A stretch of DNA of 64,000 bases. Source: Candidula unifasciata. Lineage: Eukaryota > Mollusca > Gastropoda > Stylommatophora > Geomitridae. This document shows, piece after piece, positions 1 through 12,000 of this stretch. A program made the position numbers and the translations under genes. How positions within the stretch are numbered: position 1 is the stretch's first letter; the number at the start of each line of letters is the position of its first letter. The DNA lies in the NCBI GenBank assembly GCA_905116865.2, contig CAJHNH020001592.1, positions 1 through 64,000 of the forward strand, read 5' to 3'. The notes beneath the pieces are model-generated. The model was not told the DNA's origin. It ran no database searches and was given only the letters and a program-made list of their open reading frames with translations.

Positions 1-980
1 TACCTGAAGCGGCATCTTTGACAGGGAAAAAAATGCAGAAGAAATTTCAACAGGAAAGGAAGCAAAAGGAAAGTCCTTCTGAACCTCATGGTGCCCCAGG
101 CACAAAAGAGAATTTAGATGATGAAGGTTTTGTTGCACTTAGGCCTTCGCTTGGGATTCCCTAAATTAGGGCAGGGGGCTGACATAAAAAACTAAAAATC
201 CCTTTTTTTTAAATTTTTTGATGGTTTTGGGTTTGGGGGGCGTAAAATATAAGACTAAGATGCTTGTTTTTTAAAATGCATGTGGTGGGTTGGGGTTGGG
301 TGGCGTAAAATTTGACTGGAATTCCCCAGGGGCTGGCCCCCTTTTTTGCAAATGCCCCTTGGGTAGCTGCTTCCGAGCGCGGGGGGGCCCTTTGGGGGGT
401 TTTCCCTTTTTCTTCCTCTCCGGGAAAATTTTTACTAATTTAAGATTTTTGTTACAAAATTAGCATTTTCGTGTTATTCGCCAGTGGGTATAGAGACATT
501 GGAAGTTTGGGATAGGTTAGAGTGCGGGGAAAGTTTTTAGAGGAAAATAAAAAACGAGGGGCGGGGGATTTAGGGGGAAAGGAAAGTCTTCCTGGCGGGG
601 CCACCGGTACTCGGGAGGGGTCGGGTCAGGTCCCCTCGGGTTTTTGCTGCTTTGGGGTTGAGAACAAAGCCAAAGAACCAATTTCGTTATATTTCCCCCT
701 GACAACCGTTTTTTAACATCCGAACATAAGCATGAAACGTCAAGAAAAAAGTTTTAAACAAACATATTCCCTACCAACACCGGCTATCCGGGGCCAACTT
801 GCCCCATTATCAAAGGTTTTTTAAAACCCAAAGGGAAAATTAAAACTTTGTGAAAGGAGGGCCCAAGGGAAAAACCGCCCCGTTAAAACCCCCTAAGAAA
901 AAATTTGAAAAATATCAACAGACAGTCTGTAGGAACATTCCATCCATGTAGCAAATTTTATCGAGGAACAGATAACTAAT
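1..980. other. Window start, no gene; long homopolymer runs, possibly poor sequence
   Basis: No exon recognised. From about 150 to 900 the sequence is unlike the rest of the window: runs of G, T, C and A of 4-9 bases follow each other, as in ggggggcg, cccttttttg and gggggggccc. Some words recur with small changes (gggcgtaaaat near 240, ggcgtaaaat near 302). It may be low-accuracy consensus or a diverged repeat; open frames here (517-716 on both strands) look non-coding. Confidence 0.5.
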
Positions 981-2085
981 CACAACGTTTTTGGTAAGAA
1001 ATAGCTGTATCGGTACCTTCGTAGAGGATAATGGGACTTGCCGATAGCTTTCACATAAAGGGCTACCGTCGCATCTTTATAATAAGTTATTCTGTGACAG
1101 AAGGATCCGAGAAGAGAAGAAGAACACGCTGTTGGGTCATTACAGTAAGACATGCAGCCAGAACAACTATCCAAAACCAGGCGTTACGCAATGAAAAGAT
1201 TCTCTGAAAGTGAAGAATTAAGAGGCTGCCCTAGAACAAATGGATTGATCACATTAAAGAGCTACTACATCGACAATGAATGACAATAGAGATCGCTGCC
1301 AATGGATCGCAAACTGTTCCTCCCCACGCTGCTTAACGGCAGAAGTCGAAATTGATGATGAAACGCAGAGAAGAATATTGTCCTGTAATGCCGTTAAAGC
1401 TAGTCGTTTTTTTCTGTTCCTCCCTGGAGGGAGTCCAGTCTAGTACACCCGGCTTTCAAGATCACATATCACTAATTCCGTCTGTTCAGAATCTGAAGAA
1501 ATAGTCTATAAATGCAGCATGTAACTGGCCGACACTAAAGGGAAGCAACGCCGCAAGTCAACTTCCCGCCGACTAAGAGGAGATAAGAGTCTCCAGAAAA
1601 CAGACGCGAAGTGAATGTCAATAAACAGTTTATTCGTTTAATTTTCGAGCATACAGGTTTTCATTAATTCTTTCAGTGAGTGCACATTTTTATATATTGT
1701 CATTAAACACTACAGATCTTTGTGATGTATGATTTTGAACTGCGTACATATATTAATAATCGCTCGGTTCAGCCAACAGCCACCTCAGCGCATTTGATTG
1801 TGATTGTGAGAGAAAACATTGAAGATAATTGACTGAGCGTCTGGAAACTTAACCGACCCAAAAACTATTAGTAAAACTAACTGCAGATTCAGATATCAGA
1901 ATACCAATTTTTATTTTTTGGATATTTTAACTGTTTAAAGGTAAGGATTTAATGTAAGTTTTCAAATATTCTGGAAACGCTTTCGAATAACGGTTCTAAA
2001 CTGAGTTTAAATTTAAAACTCGAGGCTAAGAAATTACCCTATCAGAGTATCAGGGTATCAGATGTCAGCTGATATAAACATATAA
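980..2085. other. 5' flank or 5' UTR intron, nothing recognised
   Basis: More balanced base composition than the introns further on, which suggests an old transposable element, but I recognise no protein domain on either strand. No CpG-rich promoter-like block or clear TATA/initiator arrangement stands out. Confidence 0.3.
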
Positions 2086-2422
2086 GCTATCTTCAGAATA
2101 ACGGTCCCAAATTATCGAGGCAGAAAATATACCCTAACAGGGCCCCTGGATTGGGGCTAAACTAGAAGGCTGGGACTCACGAGCAGCAGCTACCGCATTT
2201 CCTGCAGCTGCCTTCATTTTATTTGCTCGTGAGTCCTAGCCATCTAGTTTAGCCCCAATCCACACAGCGTGAGCGGCGGGGGATACTCTCTGCGGTGGCG
2301 GAAGTCTGCAATTCTGCGGCGGCGGTATAGTCCCCGGAAGTACGCAGTTGACACGTGGCTGAGGCCCTGTTAGGGTATATTTTCTGCCTTGATAATTTGG
2401 GACCGTTATTTGGAAGATAGCC
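2086..2422. repeat. Interrupted palindrome (fold-back element)
   Basis: The left arm (2086-2192) and right arm (2225-2422) are inverted copies: the outer part (gctatcttc...ataacggtccc... to ...ccctaacagggcc) pairs with 2359-2422, and the inner part (tggattggggctaaacta... to gactcacgagc) pairs with 2224-2263. A GC-rich block of about 95 bases (2264-2358, rich in gcggcgg) is present only in the right arm. The loop is about 30 bases. It looks like a non-autonomous fold-back/MITE-type element; no target duplication is clear. Confidence 0.75.
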
Positions 2423-2984
2423 AAACATTCAAAATTGGTATAGGAAAATGTAAGAAAAAAAACGAGGTCAACAACTTACGGATAATTAACGCTTATATGT
2501 GAAAATTCTAGCTCGAAAGTTGTAATTAGTGTCAGAAAAATCTGCTTTTTGTGACCGTGGCGCCATTGGAACTCCGCTAAATAAGTGCTTAACATGGCAC
2601 GACTAGTGCCACCTTGGTAACTTAGCTTTTGCTTTAGTAGCACCCATAAACCTTCAATTGTTTGCTACAACACAGAGCAAATAAACAACTGCTTTTCTTC
2701 CCTTTGACCAAGAGAACAGAAGTTTTGTTGGCACACCCACAGAATGCAAAGTGATGTCTTCACAGGTTGTGTAAATGTTACTATACCTACCATTTCTTCA
2801 CACCATTCAGTTCCCGCCAGTACTGAAGCTGTTATATTGGCCACCACCCAAATATGTCATCACCAGTAAAATTAGAAAAAAAAACATGCTTTCTTGGGGC
2901 AACAAAGTTAATTTTGTTAAAGTAAATATAGACCTCACCATATGCAAACAAAACTAATATACAGTTTTTAAATATGTATTTTAG

Positions 2985-3093
2985 CCTCATTAAATCAACC
3001 CTTGAAGATGCCGTCCGGACGCCCATCACGGCGTGCCAAGCAGCAGGCTGTTGTGGAAATGGAAGAACCAGAGCAGCCATCAGAACCATCAGT
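2985..3093 (+). CDS. STAG: STAG exon 1 (start codon; residues 1-29)
   Basis: The exon follows an acceptor (tattttag, ending 2984), leaves 23 bases of 5' UTR, and starts at ATG 3008 with A at -3. It ends before GTAAGA at 3094. It encodes a short basic stretch ([12 protein letters not shown]) and then an acidic one (EMEEPEQ). Because it begins with an acceptor, at least one non-coding 5' exon must lie upstream; I could not locate it. The 23 bases before the ATG contain no in-frame stop, so a start further upstream is not excluded. Confidence 0.8.
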
Positions 3094-6000
3094 GTAAGAA
3101 TAACCACTAACTTGTTACCTCACATTGTGTTATTTAAGTACAACGGCTGCATAGCTTTCACATGCGATGCCTAAAAAGAATATTTAGTATAAACTCTTTG
3201 AGTCCCAGGGGGCTTAGCATCAGAGGCCCAAGGGGTAGTCAAGAGAGATGTAAAATCGGCGCATCTTGCATTCATTGATCCCCTAGGCGGTATCGTATGA
3301 TGCGTTCCTTGGGACTCAAAGAGTTAAGTGGCAGGACAAGGTCACAAACACTGAGTTATTAGGCAGTAAATGTACTCTTTAAAAATTAATGTGGTTTTTT
3401 TTCTCTTAAATCTTTATACTTATGAAACAGAACAAGCATTAATATTTTTAACTCTGTGTAATCATATATACTCATCATAGAAAATTAAAAAAACAGGGAA
3501 GGGGCTCCCATTGTGTGTGTGTGGGAGGGTTGGACAAGAATAGACCCACTGCCTCCCAGAAAGCATGTCGCAACAGTCTACTAATTGTGGGTTTTCTTCT
3601 GAAGTTGGAGTACATCTTCCTGAAAGGCGGGCAACCAAGAGTCTGCATACAAGTAACCCAGATGTGTGAAACAGATATGCACGCAACTCAGGTTCTGGAA
3701 CATGTCTAAAGTCTGGAGGTGGACGAACACCCAGAGCTGGTAAATGCGAAGAAGAGAAAGGCCTCAGCTTGAGTAGTGAGAAAACAGAAGTAGTAGTAGA
3801 ATCAAAGAAATGAGTCATTCATAGAAAGTTAATTGTATTAATTTGGTGGCTGGTAATCTGTACCTTTGATTGTCAGTTATAGCTGTTGGGACAGATGAGT
3901 CCTCCACTGTGGTCACATGCAAAACAGACTACTAGCTCTTGTCTATGTGTGTTATCTGAGCCGTTTTTATCACTCTTTTGTGTGTTTCTAGTTTTTTCAG
4001 CTAAGTTTGCCACACGCCTACAACTGCTGGATGCAGTTGGGAGTGTTCCTTCTTTGAGCTGAGTCCAAGGCAGAATTTCTCATGCTTTCTAATTTTTTAA
4101 AGGATTTGTAGAATTATAGTGAATTATTTACATAGATGAAGTGTATGGATTTTTTTTACATTAGTCTAGTGTTAATGGCTGACTAGGGTTATAATGCTGT
4201 AGCTGCACTGAAGGTTTAGTTACTGTGATTTGTTATTGGCTGTTTATTGGAATTGTAATGATTTATTTTCAGTGATTTTTTGTTTTACATGCAGAGAGAA
4301 TATAGTGAATTATTTACATTGATATAGTTTTGGTGGCCCAATTTTGTGAATGCTGCTATTGAAAACATTGTATTTTCTCAAAATGTTTTTATTTCTTTTT
4401 CCTCAAAGCCTAGAAAATGACTCTGACAGTGACTTTGAAGAACCAAAAACTAGAGGCAAGAGAAAGAAGAAAGATGATTCAACACAGGTAAGAATATAGA
4501 TTACATCATTTATACCACTTAAATGGCTTATCAGGTATGTTGTTTTGATTTTGTCCCCAGTTATTTCTGTTCTTGTAGTTTTGTTTCCTATTGTTTTTGA
4601 GTATTGATGCTAGACACAGGACATTTTTTAGACATGCATTGTTGTTCTTACCTCACTTTTTATCTTTTTTCTTGCTGCACTGTACACATTGCCTGTGACT
4701 GTACCAACATAATCAACTAAATGTTCTGCCACAACAAGTCTGTCAGACAAGGCTGGCTTTCTGCCTGGTCTGCGAGCCACAGCAATGATCATGTATGTTG
4801 GAACTTCATGACCTGAGAGCGCAATTAGTTGCTGGATGAGCTCGTGTTTGAAATGTGCGATAGTCATTCGCTTGGGGGGCAGCATGATGGGATAACATGT
4901 ACAAGATGTGAGCATTGATCTGCATCACTTCCATTATCTATGTGAAAACCTTTTTCCTCCTCTTGTTAGTTTTGCAAGTGTGGTTACCATAATACGAGAC
5001 CATTTGATCCACACGATCACAGCAATTTATACTCACATTGAAAGAGTGAATGGGAGCTAGGTTTCTGAACCTTTCGTCTCCCTTCCTGGCGTTCCTCAAA
5101 TGTGGAAGTTCCATTTGTGGTCAGTAGGATGCAGTGTTTTTTAAAATTTTTTTAATCCCTTCAGGAAACGCTAAGGATGTTCCGCTCATTATTAACTAAC
5201 CATCTTGGAGTTCCAAAGATGGTTGGTTGTTGTTTTAGCTGCTGCGGTTTTGATTCACCGTGCCAGTAAAATTCAATTTCTTAGATAAAAGAAATTGTAT
5301 GAGAGGGAGTGATGTAAAAATCATTCTGCAAATAGATAGTGGCAGCTTGCAAGCAACACCCTGCAGTAAGATTGAAAATACTTTCACAGCTTGAGTTGCT
5401 GCTGGATCAAGCTCAGGATTTTTGGCAGTTTTTGCTCCAAAGTCAATTAGCAGATTGTAAACATAGCCAGCGACTGAATCCCAATGACCAAATGTCTTTA
5501 TATGATACTTGTGAGGCTTGGCTGCATTGTACTGTTTAGCATGAAACCTGCCCTTAAAAGCAATCACCATCTCATCAACAGAAAGCTTTCCAAATGGGTA
5601 AAATGTCGACTGACACTGTGCTACTAGATTATTCACAAATGGCTCAATCTTTGCTTGGCCTTGTGCGTTGGGTTCTGATACATGCAGCATTGACTGGTAA
5701 ACAAGCAAGAACTTAGTTCTTGGAAACATTACCTTGAACTATGGTGTGAATTTGTGGTTCGCTGTAGACCATTAATCTTTGATGTTGTGTTTCCGTGTAA
5801 TTCCCATTGCTATCACTACACTGAGAAACTGAAAAACAATTTCTCTGGTCATTGGCTGCCACTCAGACAATGTAGATCTTTTTCTAAATGGTATATTTTT
5901 CTTTAGTTTTTCCACTGCATAAAGATTTATGTTTTCAACAAGACTATCAATGATATCAGTCGTTTGCAGTGTGAATAAGCAGTCCATTGGTGTTGAATTT

Positions 6001-9000
6001 TCATTCAGTGGTGCCTGAATTCCAGACACAACTGATCAAAACAGGGACGATCTGATCGAAACATCTTCTTCAACTTCATCTCAAACCATATCGTCAGCAA
6101 CAGTACTGTCCATGCATTATTGTTATTCATAAGGTCAACACTATTGTTGTCACTATCTGGCTCAGATTCATCGACAGCAGCAGCAGTATGGGCAATTCTG
6201 TGGGCTGTGATATTGTTCTGCTTTCCCTTACCCTTGCTAATTAGTTTGGCGTGTTTTGCAGCGGGTGGCTGATATTCTCAATCATCGTCATCTACATCAT
6301 TGTCGGATAATTCTGAATCTTAAGTTATCATCACCACTAGAATTATCTTCTTCATCTAACAACCGCTGCATAAGATCTAAAGCATGTGCATTTTTGTCAT
6401 TCTTTGAGCTCTATCTGCAGTGGATATTAAAGGATTGAAAGCTGCAATTTCAGGAAAACCACACAACAAAATTGTATCGCACAGAATAAATCTAAAACAA
6501 ATCAGAAAATAATGCACCGACTACCATAAACTTCGCAAACAAAAGGACTTCCTGTTGTTAATCCTAATTTTTCAAACAAAAACACACACAAAAAAGTTTG
6601 CTTTCCCCACAAATGGAACAAAATGAGAGTGTCTGTCTGATACGCCAGTATACTGTCCGATAGGGATAACTTCATAAGCCAGTTAACTGTCGACCCATCT
6701 TCAAAGAGTTAATCTTTGTCGAAGTGATGTAATTGTACTAGTTGGTAACATGAAGTTTTTTCAGTCAGACAGATCTGTAAATTGTTTTGTGGCCTATTGG
6801 TCAGGCATTTTAATTGTGTTTACCTGTTGTACAGGCTGCCAAGCGTAAGAGGGTAGACTCTCATGCAAAAGCCAGACGTGCCCAGCAGGACAGCCTGTTG
6901 CTGGGAGATGGAAGTCTCTTTGAGACGGTCAAGGCTGGGAAAGCATCACTACAAGCAAGTCTTCTTTTTGTTCGTCCATGTGACGTAATTGCGTTGTGCC
7001 TGTATACAACACAGGGGTTCCCCCTGTTTTATTTATGTGTAACACACAGTGGAACCTACCAATCAGATCTCTTTCTTAAATGTTTGTTGCATTCAAGACA
7101 AAGCATTACAGTCTGCTGTGGTTGTAAAATGTTGTTCGGTTCGTTATTCAACCTCTCTTCTTCTTCGGCCTTTCTAGCCCCCAATGGAGCATAGGCCCCC
7201 AACCAACTCACGCCAAGTTATTCTATCTTTTGCTATCGCATGCAGCTCTCCCCATGTCCTCTTCATCTTTCTAACTTCATTCTCTAGCTCCCTTCTCCGT
7301 GTATTTTTTGGCCTTCCTTTATTCCTTTGCCTCTGTGTGTTCCAGTGCAAAGACATTCTAGTTATATTGTTCTCAGGTGTTCTCAGTTTGTGTCCTATCC
7401 AACACCAACATCTTTTCTTCATCTCTTGGTCCACTAGAGCTTGCTTAGTTCTCTCCTAAAGCTCTACATTAGTAATTCTATCATACCATTGAATTTCCTC
7501 TATTCTGCGCAGACACCAGTTAATGAATGTGTAGTTTATTAGTAATTGCCTTACTTGTTCTCAATGGTTACGCCCCAATACAAAAACACTAATCATTAAA
7601 TTCCTTTTGACCTCCACAAATTCCCTAGTGCTATGAAAGCTCCTCTTGCCTTTTGTATTCTCAATTTAATATCTCTATCAGTTTCCCCATCTCTATCTAC
7701 ATTACTGCCCAAAAAGGTGTACGACTCCACGTCTTGGAGTGGGGTGTCATTAAGAGAAACAACATTACTATTTGTCTGATTTATTCTCATTATCTTTGTC
7801 TTTCCTTTATGGATTTTCAGACCAAGCTGCTGTGATCTCACATCTAGTATATATAATTTATCTTGCATCTGATTCCGTGAATGGGACAGAAGAGAAATAT
7901 CATCAGCGAAGTCCAGATCATCAAGCTGTTTTGTAGGGGTCCACTGAATTCCATTCTTGGTGTTCATAATCCAGTCTATAGCCAGTAAAAAATACGTGAG
8001 GTGACAAAAGACATCCCTGTCGCACACCTGCTGTTTTTTTTTAAATGTATCTGTTAGCTTTCGCTCATGAAGAACTCAACATTTCATGTCTTTGTATGTT
8101 GCCTTTACTAAGTTAATAATTTTCTATAGGATTCCATAGTGCCCCATCAATTTCCAGAGATTCCCTATCTATGTTGTCTAATGCTTTTTCATAGTCTATG
8201 AATCCAGTGTAAAGTGGTGAGCTCAATTCAATGCTTTTCTCTGTTATTATACATAATGTGGCCATCTGGTCAGTACAGGATCTGTTTGGCCGAAAACCTA
8301 CCTGTTCATCTCTTAGCTTTTTATCAATAGCATTTTTTAATCTTTCTAGAATGATTCTACTTAATATTTCTTCCAGGAACTGACAGCAACATAATTCCTC
8401 TATAGTTTTCACACTCCTTTAAATCACCTTTTTTGTGCAGTTGCACAAGATATTCTTCTCTCCAGTCAGCTAGTATTTCTTCGGTCTCGCAGACTTACTA
8501 AATAATCAATGTAGCAATTCCATTGATGTGTTTGTGTTGGCCCTGAAAGCTTCTGCTGGGATACCATCTGGACCTGCTGCCTTTCCTTTCTTGGGAAGAT
8601 TGATAGCTTTTCTTATTTCCTTTTTATATGGTATCTCATAGTTAGTATCCAGTTTCATATCTAAAGGCTGGATATCTGGAGGAACCTCTGGGCCTGGTCT
8701 ATTTAGAAGTATTTTAAAATATTCAGCCCATCTTTCCATTTGATCTTTAGTGTTAGTAAGTACCTTTCCTTGACTATTTTTGATTGATCCAATTGGCTGA
8801 CTATGTTTAACTACCAATTTTCTTGTGTTACTCTAAAGGTCTCTGGGGTTTCCTTTTGCTGCTGCTGTCTCCGCTTTTTGTGCTAGATCATTTAAATATT
8901 TCACTTAATCTGCCCTTTTACGCCTCCTAACTTCCTTATTGGCTTCTGTGTATTTATCCTGAGCTCTAGCTTTAGCAGCTCTAGTTTTGCTGTTGTTTAA

Positions 9001-12000
9001 GTCTGCCTTTTCAATTTTCCTTTCTTTAATCAATTTATGGTTTCTGCTGTTATCCTCGCTTTATGTTTCCGTTCTTTCTTACCAAGATTCATTACAGATT
9101 CCCTTGATCTGATCCCAGCAGACTTCTGTGCTGACATCTTCAGCTAACTGCTGCAACACCTGATACTTATTAGAGACAGTAACTGAAAACTGTTCCTTAA
9201 CTTCTTTATCCCTGAGATAACCTACATTATACTGCTTTCTATGATTATAAGAAATGTGTCTTTTAAGTTTCAACTTGATTTTACTTACCACCAGGAAATG
9301 GTCAGTAAATACATCGGCACATCATAAAGGGATTATCTAAACTTTTTGTTAATTAGGTGATCAGTTTGATTGGCTGTCTTATGGTCTGATGATTTCCACG
9401 TTGCCTTATGTATTCTTTTATGGAGAAAAATACGTCCACCAGTAATAACATTCTGGTTTCCTGCACACAAATTTGTGAATAATTCTCCATTTTCGTTCAT
9501 TACCCCTAGACCATGTCTTCCCAAAATCTCTTCTCAATTCAACCTGTGCTGGGTTAATATAAATTTCTGTAACCTATGCTGCCGTACAGTGGTTTGAGTT
9601 GAATTCTGTCCGTTTTCATTAGTTGTGGATTTCAGGCTGTGTGATAGACATAGCCAGTGTAGACACCTTTTTGAGGCTGCCCAGTTAGTCATGTATCTTA
9701 GTACACTTGTTTCCATAGCGAGGTGCACATGTAATTTAGAGGTGATGGGTTTGATTCCCAGCGTGATAACTATAGCTTTGGACTTTTATGTTGTCTAGTG
9801 TGTCCTTCTATCATTCTACTTCTTTCTGTGAGTGTCAATCAGTACATTTTCTATTTCTTATATATATATATATATAATCATATATATATATATATATGTA
9901 TATGTAAAGTGGTTTTATGACCTCAAGGATCATAAAAGAGTTCATTTATTCTGTTTACAGCAAAGCTGCAATATTTATGCCCTTTGGCCGACACATCCGA
10001 TATCGTCTAGCATTTGTTGGCTAGGTTCTTTTCCTGGATAATTTCTTGGGACATGACGATGCCTTTTTTGTGTTGTGTTCTCTTTGTACCCCTATCTACA
10101 GATGTTGTCCCTGGAGAACCCGTCCAGGGCAATAGCGTGTAGATTGGTGGGACTTCATGTGGTGTTATATGCAATCCGTGAAGATGGATCAAATATCTGG
10201 TGAAGTGTCTAGGGTGTGATGATTATGATTTGCCCACATATCTAAAAGTTTTTCACTCCACAACGTACTACAAACATCAGAACCATAGTGTCAATACCAT
10301 TACATTATAAGTCATCTCTGTAATAGTGTCTCGGTCTCTTTATTATGGACGAAACACATTACGATGAAAATGCTTGGTGATCGATGACACAGTGTCAACT
10401 GTCTTCCCAAATATTCGCATCGGCAGTCACTTCAGCGAACTATGTCCCAGGTGCTTGCTACGGGCAACTCACAACACCCGACAACGCAGATACACCTATG
10501 TGATGTAGAGTAACAATCCTCTGACGGTGCTGCCTTAAAGGCCCTATCACTAAGGACTTAGGATAGATGCACCTCTTACATTACACCAGGTTTCTGGCAC
10601 CTTCTGTGCCCTTACAGATACCCCTGAACCACGTGTCCATAGCTTCAACAGTACTGACCCCACAAACATATGGGCTGCACAAACGTCCATTCTGGAAATT
10701 GCACAGACAGAATAATTTCTAAGCCTGTCTCACGATCCACAAAACTCATTAGACAATTCATGTGAACTCAACAGAATAAACGCACCTTGTTAAAACACAC
10801 TGGGCTGGAACAAAACAAGCTCAACACATCCACACACTAAGTCTGCTCTAGAGGCACTGACTAAATCAAACTACCCCAGGACTCTTCCCACACGTAGCTG
10901 TCTGTGATTCTCACATTCTCGCCAACCCTCGGGGTTTACGTTCACGATCCCTGTGGAGACCACTGTTAGATGGTAATCCCTAGAAAGCATCAAGTAGCAT
11001 GGACTTTTTGCACTCATCTCTGTCATCATCATCAGCCAGCGCCTTGATGACGTCTCCGATCTCTGGTACAGTTTACAGCAAAGTGAGTTTAGCACATGAC
11101 AGAAGTCAGGGGCAGTTCTTGAGTGTTCCCTGCCTTCCAAAGAGGCTTCCATAAATGCACAGCCGACACAAGGACATTCTGGTCCTGGGCTCACCCAAGG
11201 AATTGTTATGTCATGCTTAACCTGAGATGCGTATGTTGAGCTTCCCTCCCATCACAAACTGCACCCTCCGGGGATCAGCAGGGAGCAGCCTGCAGATCTG
11301 GAACTTTGATGACCACACAAATAGGTACATTCTTCTACAGCACGTTCTACACCTGTAACATTGTTTTATCTGGACACTTAACTTGACAGCATGGAACAGC
11401 ATGCATCAGGCATAGTGTCCCCTATTTGGTCCCGACACTGTGGTTAGTGGGGCCAGTGGTAATGGACATTTGACGGTTGGATATTTGAGGCTTTGTTGTT
11501 ATGCCATAGGTCATTTATTTGATGGACATTTTAACCTAACTGTACTGCTTCTTTTGGCCCCCATTCTGTACGATGGCTTGGTCCCCATTCTATACGGCTC
11601 TTATTTGTCTCCATTACTGTACGGTGATATTCTGTTCATAAATTAGGCCGTGAGGTGTAGTCCCGGATCCATGCCGTACAAATTCCAAGTAAACTATTTG
11701 CTAGGGGTAACCAATGATAAAGACCAACGGCGGGCAGAAAAACGCCGTAACAAAGTCAACCGTTGAAACTGCTACAAACACGTCGTTGACAGGCAAATCA
11801 AAGACATTTATTTGAACAATTTCTTAAAGAAGTAAATGGCGTCAATGAAATGCATACATTACAGTCACTGTATCAAACGACGGTTAGCTAATTACTTTCC
11901 TCCAATCCGGAGCAATGAGTCTGAGCTCCCCGCAAACTGCGGCATCAGGTAGAATATCTCCTTTTACCTCCAAGGCAGAGCAATGAGCCTAAGCTTCCCG

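Noticed and set aside
9832..10041. Plus-strand frame with an isoleucine/tyrosine repeat
   Set aside because: It runs through an AT microsatellite and a SINE fragment.
10871..11402. Minus-strand frames in the unidentified part of intron 3
   Set aside because: Two short frames with cysteines (such as CPCVGC) hinted at a zinc-binding protein, but spacing fits no family I know and the codons show no bias; left as unassigned.
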